From Anaerobacillus sp. (lineage in GTDB: Bacteria; Bacillota; Bacilli; Bacillales; Anaerobacillaceae): a stretch of DNA of 25,237 bases. Below the pieces are notes generated by a model. It did no database searches. It was not told the DNA's origin and was given only the letters and a program-made list of their open reading frames with translations. The position numbers were made by a program, and so were the translations under genes. This document shows positions 22,291-25,237 of this stretch, in pieces. How positions within the stretch are numbered: position 1 is the stretch's first letter; every line of letters begins with the position of its first letter. Location: contig SKSA01000318.1 in assembly GCA_007118195.1 (NCBI GenBank), positions 1 through 25,237 of the forward strand, read 5' to 3'.

Positions 22291-24591
22291 ATGGCTACTT
22301 TAGAAGATAAATTAAAAGACAACAACAATACAAAGTACGAACAAGCCACAACGTTTGAATCAGGAAACGAAATGGCAGCAATGGCTGCAGCTCAAATTAA
22401 CTATCACGTGATGGGATATTTCCCTATCACACCTTCAACTGAGGTTGCACAATATTTAGATTTAATGAAATCACAAGGTTTGCATGATATTGAATTAATT
22501 GCTGCTGATGGTGAGCATGGTTCTGCAGGGATTTGTTTCGGTGCTGCTGCAACTGGCGCTCGTGTCGTTAACGCAACAAGCGCCAATGGCTTCTTATATA
22601 TGTTAGAACAAATGCCAGTGCAATCTGGTTTACGTTTTCCAATGGTTATGAATCTAGTAACTCGTGCAGTAAGTGGTCCACTAGACATTCGTGGTGACCA
22701 TTCTGACCTTTACTACGCTCTTAACACTGGTTGGGTAATTTTAACTGCTAGTACTCCACAAGCAGTTTATGACATGAATATCATCGCTTTAAAGTTAGCT
22801 GAACATAAAGACGTTCGTCTTCCAGTTATCGTTGCTTATGATGGTTTCTTTACATCACATCAAAAGCGTAAAGTGAACTATTTCAAAGATCGTAAAATCG
22901 TTCAAGAGTATGTTGGAGAAATGCCAACAGAATATCCAAGAGCATGTGTGAAAGATAAGCCTGTTACTATTGGCGCTCACATGAACGGTGATGATCTTAT
23001 TAACAATAACTTCCAACAGTCGGAAGCATTATACCGTGCCGGCCAAGTTTTTGAAGATTTACAAAAGGAATATGCTGAGATTTCTGGTCGCAAGTATCAG
23101 ACATTAGATTTATACGGAATGGAAGATGCTGAAGTTGCGTTATTCCTATTAAACTCAGCAGCAGAATCTGCCAAAGACGTCGTAGATAAATTACGCAAAC
23201 AAGGAATCAAAGCTGGTGTGATTAGCCCGAACATCATTCGCCCATTCCCAGCTAAAGAAATTCGTGAAGCATTAAAGAACGTAAAAGCTTTACTCGTTGG
23301 TGAACGCGCTGACTCCTATGGTGGGAATGGTCCAAACTTAACTCACGAAGTTAAGTCTGCACTTCAAGAAGATAAAGATAACGAAACAATCGTTCTTAGC
23401 CGTGTATTTGGTGTTGGTGGTAAAGACTTCTATGCAGATGATGCAGAAAAGTTTTTCGAGATGGCCATTGACGCTATGGAAAGAGGCAATGCAGAGAGAC
23501 CGTTTGACTATTATGGTCACGTTCCAGGAAACCCAGAGAACAAACTTGAGCCTGTTATTGAACCAATGCACGGTGATGCGTTCAACAGTGGTTTAATTAA
23601 AGTTACTCAAGACGAAGAAACAAATAAGTTAAAGGTTAAAGTTCCACCATTACGTGCTTTAACTAGTAAGCCTAAACGGTTTTCATCTGGTCACGGTGCT
23701 TGCCCTGGTTGTGGAATTTTCCCTGGTTTAGAGCTATTCTTCAAAGGGATTGAGGGCGACGCAGTTATTTTACTACAAACAGGTTGTGCTTACGTTGTTA
23801 CAACAGCATACCCTCATAGTTCTCACAAACAAACATTCATTCACAACTTATTCCAAAGTGGTGCTGCTACTCTATCTGGTACAGTCGAAGCATTTTTGGA
23901 AATGAAGCGTCGTGGAGAAGTAGATATTTCTGATGACTTTACGTTTGTGATGATCACTGGTGACGGTGGTATGGATATCGGTATGGGTTCTGCAATTGGA
24001 ACAGCGTTACGTAACCATAAAATGATCGTTCTCGAATATGATAATGAAGGCTACATGAATACAGGCTCACAAATGTCCTACTCTACACCACTTGGTCATA
24101 TGACAAGTACGACGACGATTGGTAAAACGAAGCAAGGAAAAGCGTTCCACCATAAGGACACTGCGCAAATTATGGCTGCAACGAATATCCCTTACGTTTT
24201 CACTGGAACAGAAGCTTACCCACAAGACCTTATTAAAAAGGCTGCGAAAGCTCAATGGTATGCTCAAAATGTCGGTATGGTTTACGGAAAGATTTTAATC
24301 GCTTGTCCACTTAATTGGAAGTCTGAAGATCGTCAAGGCGAAAGCATCATCAAAGCTGCGGTTGATTCATGTTTCTTCCCTCTTTATGAAGTTGAACAAG
24401 GTGAAACGACAATCACGTATGATCCTGAAGCAAAAAATAAACGTGTTGAGTTATCAGAATGGCTAAAAATGATGGGTAAAACGAAACACTTATTAAAAGA
24501 AGCAAATGCGCCAATGTTAACTGATTTTGAAGAAGAAGTTGAGCGTAGATGGAAAAGATTAAAAGCTAAACACGAAACACCATTTGTTTAA
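22291..24591 (+). CDS. 2-oxoacid (probably pyruvate):ferredoxin oxidoreductase, fused alpha and beta subunits
   Basis: A 766-aa fusion. The alpha part (about 20-410) opens with GNEMAAMAAAQINYHVMGY and FPITPSTEVAQYL (44-56), the YPITPS-like substrate motif of pyruvate:ferredoxin oxidoreductases, with GEHGSAGICFGAAATGAR near 74-91. The beta part (about 455-720) binds TPP through GDGGMDIGMG (557-566) and NEGYMNTG (585-592). Cys471, Cys474 and Cys499 have the same spacing as the proximal-cluster ligands of the Desulfovibrio africanus enzyme; Cys672 or Cys694 may be the fourth. The reaction is oxidative decarboxylation of a 2-oxoacid to acyl-CoA with reduced ferredoxin. GGGGGGAG lies 7 bases before the ATG. 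A strong terminator follows. B. subtilis lacks such an enzyme and uses pyruvate dehydrogenase. Confidence 0.92.
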   Translation: MATLEDKLKDNNNTKYEQATTFESGNEMAAMAAAQINYHVMGYFPITPSTEVAQYLDLMKSQGLHDIELIAADGEHGSAGICFGAAATGARVVNATSANGFLYMLEQMPVQSGLRFPMVMNLVTRAVSGPLDIRGDHSDLYYALNTGWVILTASTPQAVYDMNIIALKLAEHKDVRLPVIVAYDGFFTSHQKRKVNYFKDRKIVQEYVGEMPTEYPRACVKDKPVTIGAHMNGDDLINNNFQQSEALYRAGQVFEDLQKEYAEISGRKYQTLDLYGMEDAEVALFLLNSAAESAKDVVDKLRKQGIKAGVISPNIIRPFPAKEIREALKNVKALLVGERADSYGGNGPNLTHEVKSALQEDKDNETIVLSRVFGVGGKDFYADDAEKFFEMAIDAMERGNAERPFDYYGHVPGNPENKLEPVIEPMHGDAFNSGLIKVTQDEETNKLKVKVPPLRALTSKPKRFSSGHGACPGCGIFPGLELFFKGIEGDAVILLQTGCAYVVTTAYPHSSHKQTFIHNLFQSGAATLSGTVEAFLEMKRRGEVDISDDFTFVMITGDGGMDIGMGSAIGTALRNHKMIVLEYDNEGYMNTGSQMSYSTPLGHMTSTTTIGKTKQGKAFHHKDTAQIMAATNIPYVFTGTEAYPQDLIKKAAKAQWYAQNVGMVYGKILIACPLNWKSEDRQGESIIKAAVDSCFFPLYEVEQGETTITYDPEAKNKRVELSEWLKMMGKTKHLLKEANAPMLTDFEEEVERRWKRLKAKHETPFV

Positions 24592-24603
24592 GCGATTACG
24601 TTG

Positions 24604-24632
24604 AAAAGAGCAGCTTCGGCTGCTCTTTTTTG
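24604..24632. terminator. Terminator of the oxidoreductase operon, probably bidirectional
   Basis: AAAAGAGCAGC and GCTGCTCTTTT form a perfect 11-bp stem around a TTCG tetraloop, followed by a T-run on the plus strand. It lies 13 bases past the alpha-beta stop. The A-rich flank also gives T on the minus strand, where the DUF3891 gene ends 10 bases away. Confidence 0.92.
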
Positions 24633-24641
24633 TATGTTTTC

Positions 24642-25237
24642 TTATCCTTTAATTATTGTTACTGTTCTTTGTTGTAATTGTTGACGCTCATATTCTTCTT
24701 GAAGGTTACTTAAGCAACGTTTTTTGATACTTTTATAATGTATAGATACACTAACCTCTTGTTTAAAAGGAAAATCAGTCAATGTAATTGTCTCTTCGTC
24801 AAGCCAATGAGCAATGATCGTACGCTCGTTATTAAAATGAAACTTTTGACTAAAGCCATTCCGAAACCAGATCATTTCATTTTTTTTATCAACTCCGGGT
24901 CTATTCATACATAAATACAAGGAAAGGTTGTCACAAAACTGTAACAAATTATAGTGAAACCGGAACTCTTCATCCTCTGTATTTATATTTAACTTTTCAA
25001 TGAGGTTTTGTTGTCGCCGTCTTTCCTGTCTTAAAAAGCCCTCTCCCCTACCGTTCGTATACCCTTCAAAAAATGATGCGTAATGCAAGCTACAAATTAA
25101 CGCTGCATAGTCATCTTCTTTTTCTATTCGATTAATACCATTTGTATAAGCTTTTAACTTCGATTTTAGTGGATAGTTACTAAAGGAGTACGGAATTTGC
25201 GTCTGTTTATTTAAAATCGGTTGATCATCTAATTGAA
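24642..25237 (-). CDS. DUF3891 family protein, C-terminal part (runs off right edge)
   Basis: The frame is open through the right edge, so the N-terminus is missing; about 198 codons are present. Upstream of an internal TTG at 25086 it reads QIPYSFSNYPLKSKLKAYTNG and EKEDDYAALICSLHYASFF, which is the conserved part of DUF3891 (the family's PYSFLDYP...YAALLCSMHY-like pattern). The remainder (FHYNLLQFCDNLSLYLCMNRPG, split FHYNLLQFCDNL and SLYLCMNRPG) also fits. The family is small, soluble, of unknown function and common in Bacillaceae. It converges on the oxidoreductase operon with a shared terminator. Because of the edge, its start and promoter cannot be seen. Confidence 0.82.
   Translation of the reverse strand, partial: QLDDQPILNKQTQIPYSFSNYPLKSKLKAYTNGINRIEKEDDYAALICSLHYASFFEGYTNGRGEGFLRQERRRQQNLIEKLNINTEDEEFRFHYNLLQFCDNLSLYLCMNRPGVDKKNEMIWFRNGFSQKFHFNNERTIIAHWLDEETITLTDFPFKQEVSVSIHYKSIKKRCLSNLQEEYERQQLQQRTVTIIKG

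Noticed and set aside
22404..22688. Minus-strand open frames within the oxidoreductase alpha-beta gene
   Set aside because: They are antisense to conserved domains and lack ribosome binding sites.
25086..25088. TTG at 25086-25088 as the start of the DUF3891 gene
   Set aside because: The frame stays open to the window edge and the upstream residues match the family, so the true start lies outside.

Overview
The window is low-GC DNA from an endospore-forming member of the Bacillota, most likely a Bacillaceae relative. The grounds are a complete gerA-type germinant receptor operon, a FloT-type flotillin, strong AGGAGG-like ribosome binding sites with frequent TTG/GTG starts, and Bacillus-type cell-wall hydrolases. 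A cobinamide-salvage locus and an oxygen-sensitive 2-oxoacid:ferredoxin oxidoreductase behind an Fnr-type box suggest an organism able to live with little or no oxygen. The genus cannot be fixed from the sequence alone. No rRNA, tRNA, CRISPR array or transposase gene was seen.

Positions 1-5211 (minus strand) hold a B12 locus under one promoter and one cobalamin riboswitch. The order of transcription is: promoter (5183-5211), riboswitch (4975-5152), leader terminator (4814-4845), btuF, btuC, a BtuD-CbiZ fusion, cbiB and the start of cobD, which runs off the left edge. The genes overlap or abut. Together they take up corrinoids, cut the nucleotide loop off salvaged precursors (CbiZ) and rebuild the aminopropanol arm (CobD, CbiB). 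A decayed MFS transporter fragment lies just upstream of the riboswitch promoter.

Positions 5423-9304 (minus) hold gerAA-gerAB-gerAC with a terminator. Positions 9312-11006 hold a DUF2935 gene flanked by two inverted copies of an approximately 215-bp intergenic repeat. Related shorter hairpin units lie at 9513-9648, 13712-13800 and 20262-20351. Units are often bounded by the 10-mer CATACAAAAC/GTTTTGTATG. In several copies the stem arms differ between copies but stay complementary within each copy, so the hairpin looks conserved.

Positions 11082-16286 hold a DEDDh exonuclease with an unknown C-terminal half, a hairpin-rich spacer with five GCGTATT sites, a LysM-NlpC/P60 hydrolase, a small coiled-coil protein, flotillin, and a SurA-N lipoprotein chaperone. 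Positions 16691-21000 hold an MFS exporter, a convergent serine hydrolase, a second NlpC/P60 hydrolase with three peptidoglycan-binding domains, and a YpgQ/YedJ-like HD phosphohydrolase.

Positions 21186-24632 hold a two-gene operon for a 2-oxoacid (probably pyruvate):ferredoxin oxidoreductase, built as gamma-delta and alpha-beta fusions. Its promoter carries a perfect TGTGA-N6-TCACA box centred at -41.5. A DUF3891 gene enters from the right edge.
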